13,320 nucleotides of DNA from Spirochaeta sp. (GTDB lineage Bacteria > Spirochaetota > Spirochaetia > Spirochaetales_E > Spirochaetaceae_B): contig JAUUYD010000020.1 of NCBI GenBank assembly GCA_030590585.1, positions 1 to 13,320 on the forward strand. Reading direction: 5' to 3'. Of the stretch, positions 1 to 7,387 are shown in pieces; within the stretch, counting starts at the first letter, position 1, and every line of letters starts with the position of its first letter. A program made the position numbers and the translations under genes. The notes under the pieces were generated by a model. That model searched no databases. It was given only the letters and a program-made list of their open reading frames with translations, and was not told the DNA's origin.

Positions 1-1804
1 CGTCAATGGTCCAGCTGATATCTTCACGGTGGAGGTACGGCAGAAGCATGCGTTTTGAATACCCGGTGAGATCGTGAAGATTCTCACCCAGCGGCATGGG
101 TTCGGGATTCTCGATTCTCACCTTGCCTGAATGTTCCATCACCGTATTGCCGGCTATGGGAATCCCGTACAGCGGTGCCAGGGTTTCGGCAATATCCTTT
201 ACCATGGGAGCGGCGGTCTGGGCACCGTAGATACTCGCTCCACGGGGGTTCTCCAGTACAACATAGACAATCAATTCCGGATTTTCAGTAGGGAAGAGGG
301 CCAGTACAGAACTCATGAAGCGCTCAGTACTGTAACGGCCTGTTTCCGGATCTGTTATCTGAGCCGTACCTGATTTTGCCGAAATCCGTAAACCTGATAC
401 TGCGGCCCTTCGGGATGTTCCGCCGGGAGACGCTACAGTCTTCTCCATCAGTTCCAGTATTGTTTTTGCTGTTCTTGGCGATAAAACCTCTCTAACCGGG
501 GTTCTGGGATATTCCTTTACAAGCGTACCATCGGCAGCAATGACTTTATCAACAATGCGGGGTTGGAGCAGTACTCCGCCATTGGCCAGGGTGGTAGCTG
601 CGGTAATAATCTGAATGGCTGAAACACCTACCTCCTGACCGATAGCTATGGTGGGTTTACTTCGCGCAGACCAGCTTGAAATTGGATTCAGAATACCGTG
701 TGATTCTCCCGGCAGGGGCAGACCGGTGGCACTGCCGAAACCGAAATTCTTCAGAATTTTATAAAAGTCAGCAACAGAAACAGACTCCGAAGCAATGGCA
801 ACAGCAACGTTACTGGAGTGAATCAGTGCTCCGGTAACATCAAGTATCCCGTAATTTCCCAAATCGGTAATCGGCGGAATCTTGTACTTTACAAATAAAT
901 CTGGTTCGTAACCGCCTCTGGTATCAAATATATCGTCAATACCGATACCGCCTTTTTCCATAAATGCGGACCATGTGAATACCTTGAATACCGAACCGGG
1001 TTCATATGCGATGGTCAGCGGTCGATTGATTCGTTCATTCCAGGTGGATTTGGTAAAGGTATTCGGGTCGTAGGACGGGAGTGAAACCCATGAGAGTATT
1101 TCCGCGGTCTTTGCGTTCATTACCAGAATCATCATGGAATCCGGGAGATGTTCCGCCCATGCCTTATCTGCAATTCTCTCTACAAGGTACTGGGTATTCA
1201 TATCAAGGGTGAGATGAACGCTGTGTCCGTATATCCGGTCGAGTTCCGAGGTTACGCTCCCCGGGGCCAGTACTCTGTTAAATGCATATTCAATCCCGTC
1301 CAGGCCGATATTATCTGTTCCGACATGTCCAATAAGGGGAGCCGCCAGTTCTTTCATGGGATAGTGGCGGCCAAGTTCCTCCTGCAATCCGATACCGGGC
1401 AGCAGGCCTTCATCCATCAGTGTTCTAATCTCATCCGATTGGGTAGGTGTTGTTTGCCGTTTGATGAAAAGAAACTGTGATGAGCTTTTTACGGATAACA
1501 TTCGGGAAATACTGTTTGAATCCATATCGAGAATGGGCCCGAGGAGTATTCCGGTTTCCACCGGATCGATGATTTCCGGTTTCCAGGCTGTTACCGACCA
1601 CAGACGGGTTTGAAGTGCTATAATTCGGCCTTCTCTATCCACTATGGATCCCCGTTCAGCCATGGCCGGAGCCCGGGCGACTGCGGATTCAGTCCTATTT
1701 GGAGAGAGCATGATGAAGGCGAACCGGGCGGCAATCAGCAATGCCGCTGTAATGGAAAGAGCCATCAGGATGCGCATCCTGATGGCCGCGGGGCGTTCAG
1801 TCAT
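1..1804 (-). CDS. ftsI: Class B penicillin-binding protein, FtsI/PBP3-like septal transpeptidase with a C-terminal PASTA domain (partial)
   Basis: Translating the minus strand from the ATG at 1804 gives 601 codons with no stop, so the C-terminus lies beyond the left edge. The family cross-links septal peptidoglycan on the outer face of the inner membrane. Seen: an N-terminal membrane anchor (about residues 10-33), the usual RGSIVDREG element after it (51-59), a pedestal domain (to about 210) and the transpeptidase domain. The three active-site motifs are intact: SVFK (S271 nucleophile, K274), SSN (330-332) and KSGTA (K477), with S replacing the common T of KTG. From about residue 576 the sequence looks like the start of a PASTA domain, as in PBP2x-type proteins. 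The ATG lies inside the end of lepB (8-bp overlap), so translation is probably coupled; the upstream GGCGGA is only a weak ribosome site. FtsI rather than another class B PBP is inferred; ftsW and mur neighbours are not visible. Confidence 0.88.
   Translation of the reverse strand, partial: MTERPAAIRMRILMALSITAALLIAARFAFIMLSPNRTESAVARAPAMAERGSIVDREGRIIALQTRLWSVTAWKPEIIDPVETGILLGPILDMDSNSISRMLSVKSSSQFLFIKRQTTPTQSDEIRTLMDEGLLPGIGLQEELGRHYPMKELAAPLIGHVGTDNIGLDGIEYAFNRVLAPGSVTSELDRIYGHSVHLTLDMNTQYLVERIADKAWAEHLPDSMMILVMNAKTAEILSWVSLPSYDPNTFTKSTWNERINRPLTIAYEPGSVFKVFTWSAFMEKGGIGIDDIFDTRGGYEPDLFVKYKIPPITDLGNYGILDVTGALIHSSNVAVAIASESVSVADFYKILKNFGFGSATGLPLPGESHGILNPISSWSARSKPTIAIGQEVGVSAIQIITAATTLANGGVLLQPRIVDKVIAADGTLVKEYPRTPVREVLSPRTAKTILELMEKTVASPGGTSRRAAVSGLRISAKSGTAQITDPETGRYSTERFMSSVLALFPTENPELIVYVVLENPRGASIYGAQTAAPMVKDIAETLAPLYGIPIAGNTVMEHSGKVRIENPEPMPLGENLHDLTGYSKRMLLPYLHREDISWTID
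1761..1786. repeat. Perfect 26-bp palindrome inside the 5' end of ftsI
   Basis: The half-site GCCATCAGGATGC is followed directly by its exact reverse complement, giving 13 bp per arm with no mismatch. In the ftsI mRNA it covers nucleotides 19-44 (codons 7-15) and could fold into an 11-bp GC-rich stem with a GCGC loop just downstream of the start codon. A hairpin here could tune ftsI translation after lepB, stall ribosomes, or be a protein-binding site. After the stem, on the coding strand, there is only a short TCTTT, so it is a poor intrinsic terminator. The structure is seen; any function is inferred. Confidence 0.8.
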
Positions 1805-2255
1805 GTTTCCGCCGTAAGACGACACGCCCCACCAGGCTTTCCCTGGGAATAAATCCATAATTCCGGCTGTCAAAAGACTGGAACTGATTGTCTCCTACCA
1901 TAAAAAACAAACCTTTCGGGAGACTTCTCTCGTTATCCATACGATTCCATTGCTCTTCGCTGAGGTACCAGCGGCCCCAGGACGTTACAAGCCATCCATG
2001 ATCGATAACGGGGTTGGAATCACTGCTTAAAATGTATCTTTTCACAACAAGTTCATGATCAAGAGGATTGATATATACAGCAATATCCCCCGGACGGATC
2101 CGACGGCTTCCTCGAAGTACAATTACCCACTGACCATCGAAAAGTGTCGGGTTCATGGAATCTTCCTGAACCCTGATCAGCATGAACTGGCTGAATATAA
2201 AGAGCATTATTATCGTCAGGATGAGGATGATAATTGTCGGCCTTATATTCAGCAT
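1797..2255 (-). CDS. lepB: Signal peptidase I (S26 family), short form
   Basis: A 152-residue protein that cleaves signal peptides of secreted proteins at the outer face of the inner membrane. Seen from the ATG at 2255: one N-terminal membrane helix (about residues 6-27), then box B with the catalytic serine (EDSMNPTL, S33), the general-base lysine in ELVVKRY (K72), and the late signature GDNQFQSFDSRNYGFIP (121-137). The Ser/Lys dyad and the GDN...SxDSR element identify the family clearly. The reading frame stays open upstream to 2735, but that stretch is antisense to the LysM/LytM gene and has no signal-peptidase character, so I start at 2255, directly before the membrane helix. No clear Shine-Dalgarno precedes it; a TATTAC hexamer lies 12 nt upstream of the ATG. 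Its end overlaps the start of ftsI, so the two are probably co-translated. At 152 residues it is on the short side but complete. Confidence 0.9.
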   Translation of the reverse strand: MLNIRPTIIILILTIIMLFIFSQFMLIRVQEDSMNPTLFDGQWVIVLRGSRRIRPGDIAVYINPLDHELVVKRYILSSDSNPVIDHGWLVTSWGRWYLSEEQWNRMDNERSLPKGLFFMVGDNQFQSFDSRNYGFIPRESLVGRVVLRRKHD

Positions 2256-2300
2256 CTTGGGCAAATGGTAATACGAGGGGTGGGTTTTGTCGATATGAAT

Positions 2301-2310
2301 GGAAGGGAGG
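2301..2310 (+). promoter_or_regulatory. Strong Shine-Dalgarno that favours a TTG start for the LysM/LytM gene
   Basis: GGAAGGGAGG ends 6 nt before an in-frame TTG at 2317. The only ATG in reach (2299) overlaps this sequence and has no ribosome site at normal distance; GAGGGG at 2275-2280 is about 18 nt away. An in-frame TGA lies directly before that ATG (2296-2298). Confidence 0.6.
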
Positions 2311-2316
2311 AATCCG

Positions 2317-3381
2317 TTGCCGGCATCCACAATATATGAAAGATCGGATTTTAAGCCTCTATCAATGGGAATAAAACCCAGAAGTTTTACGGACTTAAGC
2401 ATATCAGACCGAATTCCGCCTCCATATTCCGCTGCGGTGTTGAAAATAAAACGACAGGCTTCCCCCCGGAATTCACAGCGTGAAATTTTGAACGGAATTA
2501 AAATATTCCCCGCTTTTGCAGCAGCTCTGTTATTGATGGCTCTCATCGGATCAGGATTCCTTGATAATCTGATACTGATGGCCGGGCCGGTGGAATCAGC
2601 ACCTTTTCCCGAGGATATGGAACCTGTTGCAAGGGTACTGAAAGCTTCGATTGAAAATGGACTACGCCCCGAATCAGTTTCGAAACTGGTATTTACAAGA
2701 CATCGTGTCAGTCGCGGAGAAACCCTCTCCCGCATCTCGTATAAGTACGGTTTAACACCGTCAACACTGATAAGTGTAAATGAACTGAAGGATGCGGATG
2801 ATATCAGAAATGGTGTAATTCTGATGATTCCCTACATTGACGGGAGGAGAATAAGCGCAGGTCCCGGAGAAAGCCCCGGGGATATTGCGGCCCGATATAA
2901 TACGAACACCACTATGGTTCAACAGCTGCCCCGAAGCGGGGATTATTTTGTTTCCGGCGGATCCTTTCAACATGATACTCCCGTTTCTTTTTCAAGGGAT
3001 GTATTTCTTTATCCTGTTAACGGCAGGATTCTTACGGCCTTTGGAGAGAGTGTGGATACACTGACAGGAATAGGATATGTATCCGAAGGCATCGAGTTAT
3101 CTGTCGCAGAAGGGACTGCTGTGAAGGCTTCCCGGAATGGTAATGTGATACTCACAGGTCATCATTCATCCTATGGTCTCTACGTCATCATGTCGCATTC
3201 AGGCGGATGGAAAAGCTTCTACAGTCATTTGAGCAGGGTTGATGTGGCCCCCGGGGATGAACTGGAAAGCGGTACCGCACTGGGCCTTGCAGGCAGTTCG
3301 GGTACAGCCCGCAGTCCAAGGCTCTATTTTGCCCTGATCAGGGACGGCGATTCAGTTGATCCTCTGGATTATCTTAATTAA
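2317..3381 (+). CDS. Membrane-anchored LysM / degenerate M23 (LytM) domain protein, probably non-catalytic
   Basis: About 354 residues from the TTG at 2317 (360 from the ATG at 2299; residue numbers below use the ATG). Seen: a polar N-terminus, a membrane helix at about 68-95, a clear LysM domain at 134-178 (HRVSRGETLSRISYKYGL...), a weaker second LysM-like stretch at 186-220, and an M23/LytM fold at 236-358. In active M23 enzymes zinc is held by H-x-G-[IV]-D and a late HxH. Here these read SEGIE (262-266) and RLYFA (341-345); only the YxHL histidine (H310) remains. The protein therefore probably does not cut peptidoglycan. Degenerate LytM proteins such as EnvC and NlpD switch on cell-wall amidases at the septum, and the divergent ftsI fits such a role, but this is inference. 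Its stop overlaps the convergent secA stop by 4 bp. Confidence 0.87.
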   Translation: MPASTIYERSDFKPLSMGIKPRSFTDLSISDRIPPPYSAAVLKIKRQASPRNSQREILNGIKIFPAFAAALLLMALIGSGFLDNLILMAGPVESAPFPEDMEPVARVLKASIENGLRPESVSKLVFTRHRVSRGETLSRISYKYGLTPSTLISVNELKDADDIRNGVILMIPYIDGRRISAGPGESPGDIAARYNTNTTMVQQLPRSGDYFVSGGSFQHDTPVSFSRDVFLYPVNGRILTAFGESVDTLTGIGYVSEGIELSVAEGTAVKASRNGNVILTGHHSSYGLYVIMSHSGGWKSFYSHLSRVDVAPGDELESGTALGLAGSSGTARSPRLYFALIRDGDSVDPLDYLN

Positions 3382-6116
3382 GCACCGCAGCAGTTTTTGT
3401 ACTTCTTACCACTGCCGCAGGGACATGGATCGTTCCTGCCGACTTTCGGGGCTGTTCGTTTAACCTGAATTTTATCCGGACTGGCCTCTCTGCGCTCCCC
3501 TGTTCCGGGTCTCATGGATGTCTTGGAAGAGTGGGAGGCTTGAATCCCGATGGACTCACCCGCTGTCCTGCCTTCCCTGCGGCGGATTCGCACCTTGAAT
3601 ACCTTCCTGGCAATGTCCACACGCAGGTCATCCAGCATGCCTTCAAATAATTCAAAACCTTCGTTCTTGTATTCGACCAGGGGGTTTTTTTGAGCGTAAC
3701 TTCTCAATCGGACAGCCTCTCCCAGAGCTGTAAGTTCTTCCAGATGCTCCTGCCAGCGTTGATCCACCTGCCGAAGGTATTCGTAGCGGATGAACATTTC
3801 CATCTGATCTTTACCGGCCAGCAGAATCTTTTCATCCAGATCAGATTTAAGATATTTTTCCAGTATTTCTCTGGCAGCATCCGGTGTTGTGTCAACGGAA
3901 AATTCGCCCTCAGGGGATCCCTGATAGTTGAAATTCTGCAGTAATCGTTCTCCAAGCCGCTTCAGAGCGGCTTCAGGTTCGGTTCTTCTCTCGTTTTGAT
4001 AGTCCTCCAGCAGAACATCAAGAATCTGATTTCCGGTTTCAATGATTTTATAGTTTAAATCTCCGCCGCCCAGAACTTCGTTACGTATGGCATATATAGC
4101 AGTACGCTGTTTGCTCACTACATCATCATATTCAAGAAGGTGCTTTCTGATGTCGTAGTTTCTCTCTTCAACCTTTTTCTGAGCCCGCTCCAGGGATTTA
4201 TTGATGAGGGGATGATACAGGGGTTCTCCTCCGGCCATACCCAGCCGGGACATGGTTGAGCGGAATTTCTCTCCTCCGAAGAGGCGCATCAGATCATCCT
4301 CCAGGGATATGTAGAATCTTGAATATCCCGGGTCGCCCTGACGGCCTGAACGTCCCCGAAGCTGATTATCAATGCGTCTGGATTCATGACGTTCAGTGCC
4401 GAGAACGTAGAGGCCTCCGGCTTTTATCACATCCCGGTTCTGTGTCAGCCATTTACTGTATTCTTCGGCGAATATGGCTTTGTATTCCTCTTCTGTGGTT
4501 TCCTCGGAACAGCGTCTTCTGGCCCGGAAATCCGGATTTCCTCCAAGTTTGATATCGGTTCCGCGTCCGGCCATATTGGTCGCGATGGTAATCGACCCAC
4601 TGGCGCCGGCCTCGGCGATGATGAGTGCTTCCCTGTGGTGGTTCTTGGCGTTGAGTATCTCGTATCTGACAGCCCTTTTAGTGAGGAACTTTGCCAATTT
4701 TTCCGATTTTTCGACACTGACTGTACCAACAAGCACCGGTTGACCCTTTTTGTGTGCTTCGGCTATCTCATCGCAGATGGCGTCGAACTTGTAGTCTTCA
4801 TTCAGGAAAATGATGTCATCATCATCAGTTCGGTTTACCGGTCTGTTGGTGGGTATTACAACGACATCAAGATTGTAGATTTTCCCGAACTCCCTGGCTT
4901 CAGTAGCAGCTGTTCCGGTCATGCCTGAGAGCTTGTCGTACATTCGGAAATAATTCTGAAAGGTGATTGTCGCCAGGGTTCGGCTCTTACGGGCCGGCTT
5001 CATATTCTCTTTGGCTTCTATGGCCTGATGAAGGCCGTCGGAGTAGCGCCGTCCATGGAGTATACGTCCGGTAAATTCATCAACAATCTGAACCTGACCT
5101 TCCTGTACTACATAATCCTTATCAAGGCCGAAGAGCCGACGTGCCTTCAGGGCCTGGGTGAAATAGTGTATATATTCGAAATTTTCTTCATCAAAGAGGC
5201 TTCCATCCCGAATTATGCCCTCTTTCTGCAGAATCCTTTCGATGCTGTTCATACCCTCATTTGTAAACATTATCCGCTTGCTTTTTTCTTCCATTTTGTA
5301 GTCACCTACAGCCTGGGTACCGGACAGAGGATCGTCTGGAGGATAATCCCCGGTATCCGGGTCTTTCTCACATTCTTTGAGTTTTCTAACCAATTTGTCG
5401 GAAAGTATATATTTCCCGACATCTTCATCCACAGGTCCGGAAATAATAAGCGGGGTTCTGGCTTCGTCGATGAGGATAGAGTCAATTTCATCGATAATGG
5501 CATAGTGATGATGCTTTTGGGCTTTGCGGTCATTATCCCATTTCATATTGTCCCGGAGGTAGTCAAAACCAAACGCATTATTGGTTCCATATGTGATGTC
5601 TCTGGCGTATTCTTTCTGCCGCTGTTCCGGGTCCATATTGGATAGAATCGATCCGACACTGACGCCTAAAAGGTTGTAAACCGGTTTCATCCAGTTTGCA
5701 TCCCGTTCGGCCAGATAATCGTTTACTGTGACAATATGAACTCCCAGCCCCTCAAGGCTGTTCAGGTATGCAGCCGAAATACTTGCAAGGGTTTTTCCCT
5801 CACCGGTTTTCATTTCGGTGATTTTACCCTGATGCAGGACAATCGCTCCGAGAATCTGTACATCATAGGGTCTTTCCCCCAGAGTGCGCCGGGCAGCTTC
5901 CCGGGAGAGGGCGAAAGCCTCAGGTAAAATGTCATCCGGGGTTTCACCCTGGCTCAGGCGTTTTTTCAAAATCTCTGTTTGTTCGGGAAAGTCAAGATCG
6001 GACAGGGACAGCGCCCATGCCTCGAGAGCGTTGACAGTGTGCAATATGGGCATCAAGTTTTTGAGATCGCGTTCATGTTTTGTGCCGAAAACGGCGGAGA
6101 GAAGACCTTTACTCAT
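3378..6116 (-). CDS. secA: SecA preprotein translocase ATPase
   Basis: The motor of the Sec export pathway: it binds preproteins at the membrane and drives them through SecYEG by ATP hydrolysis. Numbered from the ATG at 6116 (912 residues), Walker A MKTGEGKT lies at 102-109 with K108, and the Walker B DEID begins at D209, followed by SILIDEARTPLIISGP. These positions match E. coli SecA (K108, D209), supporting this start over an in-frame TTG at 6125. Also seen: GTAATEAREFGKIYNL, the late helicase motif TNMAGRGTDIKLGG, QLRGRSGRQGDPG, and the C-terminal zinc site CPCGSGKKYKNCC (C898, C900, C909, C910), which in other bacteria binds SecB and lipid. Full length with no lost motif. It stands alone: convergent with the LysM/LytM gene on its 3' side and divergent from the lipoprotein operon on its 5' side. 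No Shine-Dalgarno precedes the ATG; see the candidate leaderless promoter. Confidence 0.98.
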   Translation of the reverse strand: MSKGLLSAVFGTKHERDLKNLMPILHTVNALEAWALSLSDLDFPEQTEILKKRLSQGETPDDILPEAFALSREAARRTLGERPYDVQILGAIVLHQGKITEMKTGEGKTLASISAAYLNSLEGLGVHIVTVNDYLAERDANWMKPVYNLLGVSVGSILSNMDPEQRQKEYARDITYGTNNAFGFDYLRDNMKWDNDRKAQKHHHYAIIDEIDSILIDEARTPLIISGPVDEDVGKYILSDKLVRKLKECEKDPDTGDYPPDDPLSGTQAVGDYKMEEKSKRIMFTNEGMNSIERILQKEGIIRDGSLFDEENFEYIHYFTQALKARRLFGLDKDYVVQEGQVQIVDEFTGRILHGRRYSDGLHQAIEAKENMKPARKSRTLATITFQNYFRMYDKLSGMTGTAATEAREFGKIYNLDVVVIPTNRPVNRTDDDDIIFLNEDYKFDAICDEIAEAHKKGQPVLVGTVSVEKSEKLAKFLTKRAVRYEILNAKNHHREALIIAEAGASGSITIATNMAGRGTDIKLGGNPDFRARRRCSEETTEEEYKAIFAEEYSKWLTQNRDVIKAGGLYVLGTERHESRRIDNQLRGRSGRQGDPGYSRFYISLEDDLMRLFGGEKFRSTMSRLGMAGGEPLYHPLINKSLERAQKKVEERNYDIRKHLLEYDDVVSKQRTAIYAIRNEVLGGGDLNYKIIETGNQILDVLLEDYQNERRTEPEAALKRLGERLLQNFNYQGSPEGEFSVDTTPDAAREILEKYLKSDLDEKILLAGKDQMEMFIRYEYLRQVDQRWQEHLEELTALGEAVRLRSYAQKNPLVEYKNEGFELFEGMLDDLRVDIARKVFKVRIRRREGRTAGESIGIQASHSSKTSMRPGTGERREASPDKIQVKRTAPKVGRNDPCPCGSGKKYKNCCGA

Positions 6117-6123
6117 GGTTGCC

Positions 6124-6153
6124 AAGATACTGCCGGGCCGGATAAGCAGTCAA
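6124..6153 (-). promoter_or_regulatory. Candidate secA promoter, possibly giving a leaderless mRNA
   Basis: Read on the minus strand: TTGACT (5 of 6 to consensus) at 6148-6153, an 18-bp spacer, then TATCTT (4 of 6) at 6124-6129. Seven nucleotides separate the -10 hexamer from the secA ATG, so transcription would start at or next to the A of the start codon. That agrees with the absence of a Shine-Dalgarno. This is a pattern match only. Confidence 0.4.
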
Positions 6154-6154
6154 G

Positions 6155-6184
6155 TTGACAGTGTGGGTAACACCCCGGTAGGAT
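6155..6184 (+). promoter_or_regulatory. Candidate promoter of the lipoprotein operon
   Basis: A consensus -35 TTGACA (6155-6160), an 18-bp spacer and a TAGGAT -10 (6179-6184, 4 of 6) would start transcription near 6191 and leave a leader of about 33 nt before the TTG start. The spacer holds a small inverted repeat, GTGTgggtaACAC (6161-6173), which could be an operator. The -35 abuts the opposing secA -35; together they form GTCAAgTTGAC (6149-6159). Confidence 0.45.
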
Positions 6185-6208
6185 CGAATCCAGATTACAC
6201 CTTTAACT

Positions 6209-6215
6209 GGAAGGA
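6209..6215 (+). promoter_or_regulatory. Shine-Dalgarno deciding a TTG start
   Basis: GGAAGGA lies 8 nt before the TTG at 6224. No ATG is available in frame upstream of the signal peptide, so this site supports the TTG as the real start of the lipoprotein. Confidence 0.65.
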
Positions 6216-6223
6216 TTCACATA

Positions 6224-7387
6224 TTGCCTGGACGACAGAGGTTTTTAAAGCTAATCGGCCTTCTGATCAGCCTTGCCGTTATCATTCTTCTCACTTCATG
6301 CGGGAAGGGGGGCAGGGCAGGACTCAAACGTCATGATTTATTCACTATTTCATTAGGAACTCTGCCTGAAGAGCTTGATTGGTTCTATAGAGAAGGCTTT
6401 CGGATGGCCGGAACTGCGGATATACAGACAAGGGATGGTCTGGTTTTTATTTCAGGCGGCGGTGCCGGAAAAGTTATGGTGTTTAATTCCTATGGTGACC
6501 TTCTGACCTTTGTATATGACCCTGTGAGGAATCCGGCTCCTGCGGCTAATGAGAATGGTGAGACCAACAGTACTGTGGCCGCCTGGCCGTTCCGCACACC
6601 GAAAGCAATTGCCGCGTATGACGGCGGATTTCTTGTTGATGACGGTGTAGATCAGGAACGTCAGGTTGAGGATAAGGAATTCGGTGCCGTTTACGATAGA
6701 GTCGTTCTCAGATTCAATCAGGAAGGTGATTATCTGGGTCATCTGGGTCGTGAGGGTTTTGGCGGCTCACCATTTCCGTATATTTCATCGATAGATGTAC
6801 GGGTGGATGGCGGTATTGTTGTTACCAGCAGGGTACCGGGGGCATGGATGAGTTACTGGTTCAATAATGAGGGCCATCCGATCGCCACCGTAAGAATCCG
6901 GGAGGATCAGCTTCCGGGAATTGATGATGGAGGTAAAGCGGCGGTTTACTCGGTTCGTCCGGATCCGGTGGAGCTCCTTCTTCACATACGACTTGATGTC
7001 TATCCCGCCGGGAAACAGAATGATACCCCGGATCCGCGTCTTTATACCCTTAATCTATCCACTCTGGAATATGATGAACCTATTATTTTAACTTACAATG
7101 AAGGAGACGCCGAGTCAGGAATCCTCTCCATCCCGCCTGAATATCTGGGCACGACAATTGACGGCAGTCACATGATGTTGTCCCCTGAGGGACCGGATCT
7201 CTACAGAATGATATTAATTGACACCAAGGGACGAATTATACAGAACCGGCGTCTCAATGTAGATGGGACGGCAACGGTTTACCGCCATTTCCGGATGCAG
7301 AATAACGGCCTTCTTACCGGTATATTCTTTGGAACACAAAAGGCTTCAGTAGCCTGGTGGCGGGTGGACAAACTCATAGGGGAATGA
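6224..7387 (+). CDS. Envelope lipoprotein with NHL/beta-propeller-like repeats, function unknown
   Basis: 387 residues from a TTG start with a good Shine-Dalgarno. The N-terminus has basic residues, a hydrophobic stretch (about 8-22) and a lipobox LTSC with the acylated cysteine at 26, so the mature protein should be a lipoprotein on the outside of the inner membrane or in the outer membrane. The rest reads as repeated beta-strand units of NHL/propeller type, for example GLVFISGGGAGKVMVFNSYG (72-91) and VVLRFNQEGDYLGHLGREG (160-178), each with a strand, a short turn and an F-N-x-x-G-D-like end. I see no catalytic motif, so scaffolding or binding is likeliest. Similar propeller lipoproteins of unknown function occur across spirochaetes; I make that link from memory of the type, not from a search. 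The gene leads an operon and its TGA overlaps the next ATG (ATGA). Confidence 0.8.
   Translation: MPGRQRFLKLIGLLISLAVIILLTSCGKGGRAGLKRHDLFTISLGTLPEELDWFYREGFRMAGTADIQTRDGLVFISGGGAGKVMVFNSYGDLLTFVYDPVRNPAPAANENGETNSTVAAWPFRTPKAIAAYDGGFLVDDGVDQERQVEDKEFGAVYDRVVLRFNQEGDYLGHLGREGFGGSPFPYISSIDVRVDGGIVVTSRVPGAWMSYWFNNEGHPIATVRIREDQLPGIDDGGKAAVYSVRPDPVELLLHIRLDVYPAGKQNDTPDPRLYTLNLSTLEYDEPIILTYNEGDAESGILSIPPEYLGTTIDGSHMMLSPEGPDLYRMILIDTKGRIIQNRRLNVDGTATVYRHFRMQNNGLLTGIFFGTQKASVAWWRVDKLIGE

Noticed and set aside
2256..2735. N-terminal extension of lepB to 312 residues
   Set aside because: The extra 160 residues are antisense to the LysM/LytM gene and resemble no signal peptidase; the real protein begins just before its membrane helix.
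3684..3690. In-frame A AAA AAC heptamer in secA that matches a -1 frameshift slippery site
   Set aside because: It encodes Gln-Lys-Asn in the YAQKNPLVEY segment that SecA proteins generally keep, so protein constraint explains it; secA is full length in the normal frame and I see no supporting downstream structure.
5028..5645. Open frame of 205 codons on the plus strand inside secA
   Set aside because: Antisense to the most conserved part of SecA; its hydrophobic look comes from the complement of charged codons.
6117..6125. TTG start adding three residues to SecA
   Set aside because: The ATG at 6116 puts Walker A K108 and D209 at the E. coli positions, and the TTG has no ribosome site.
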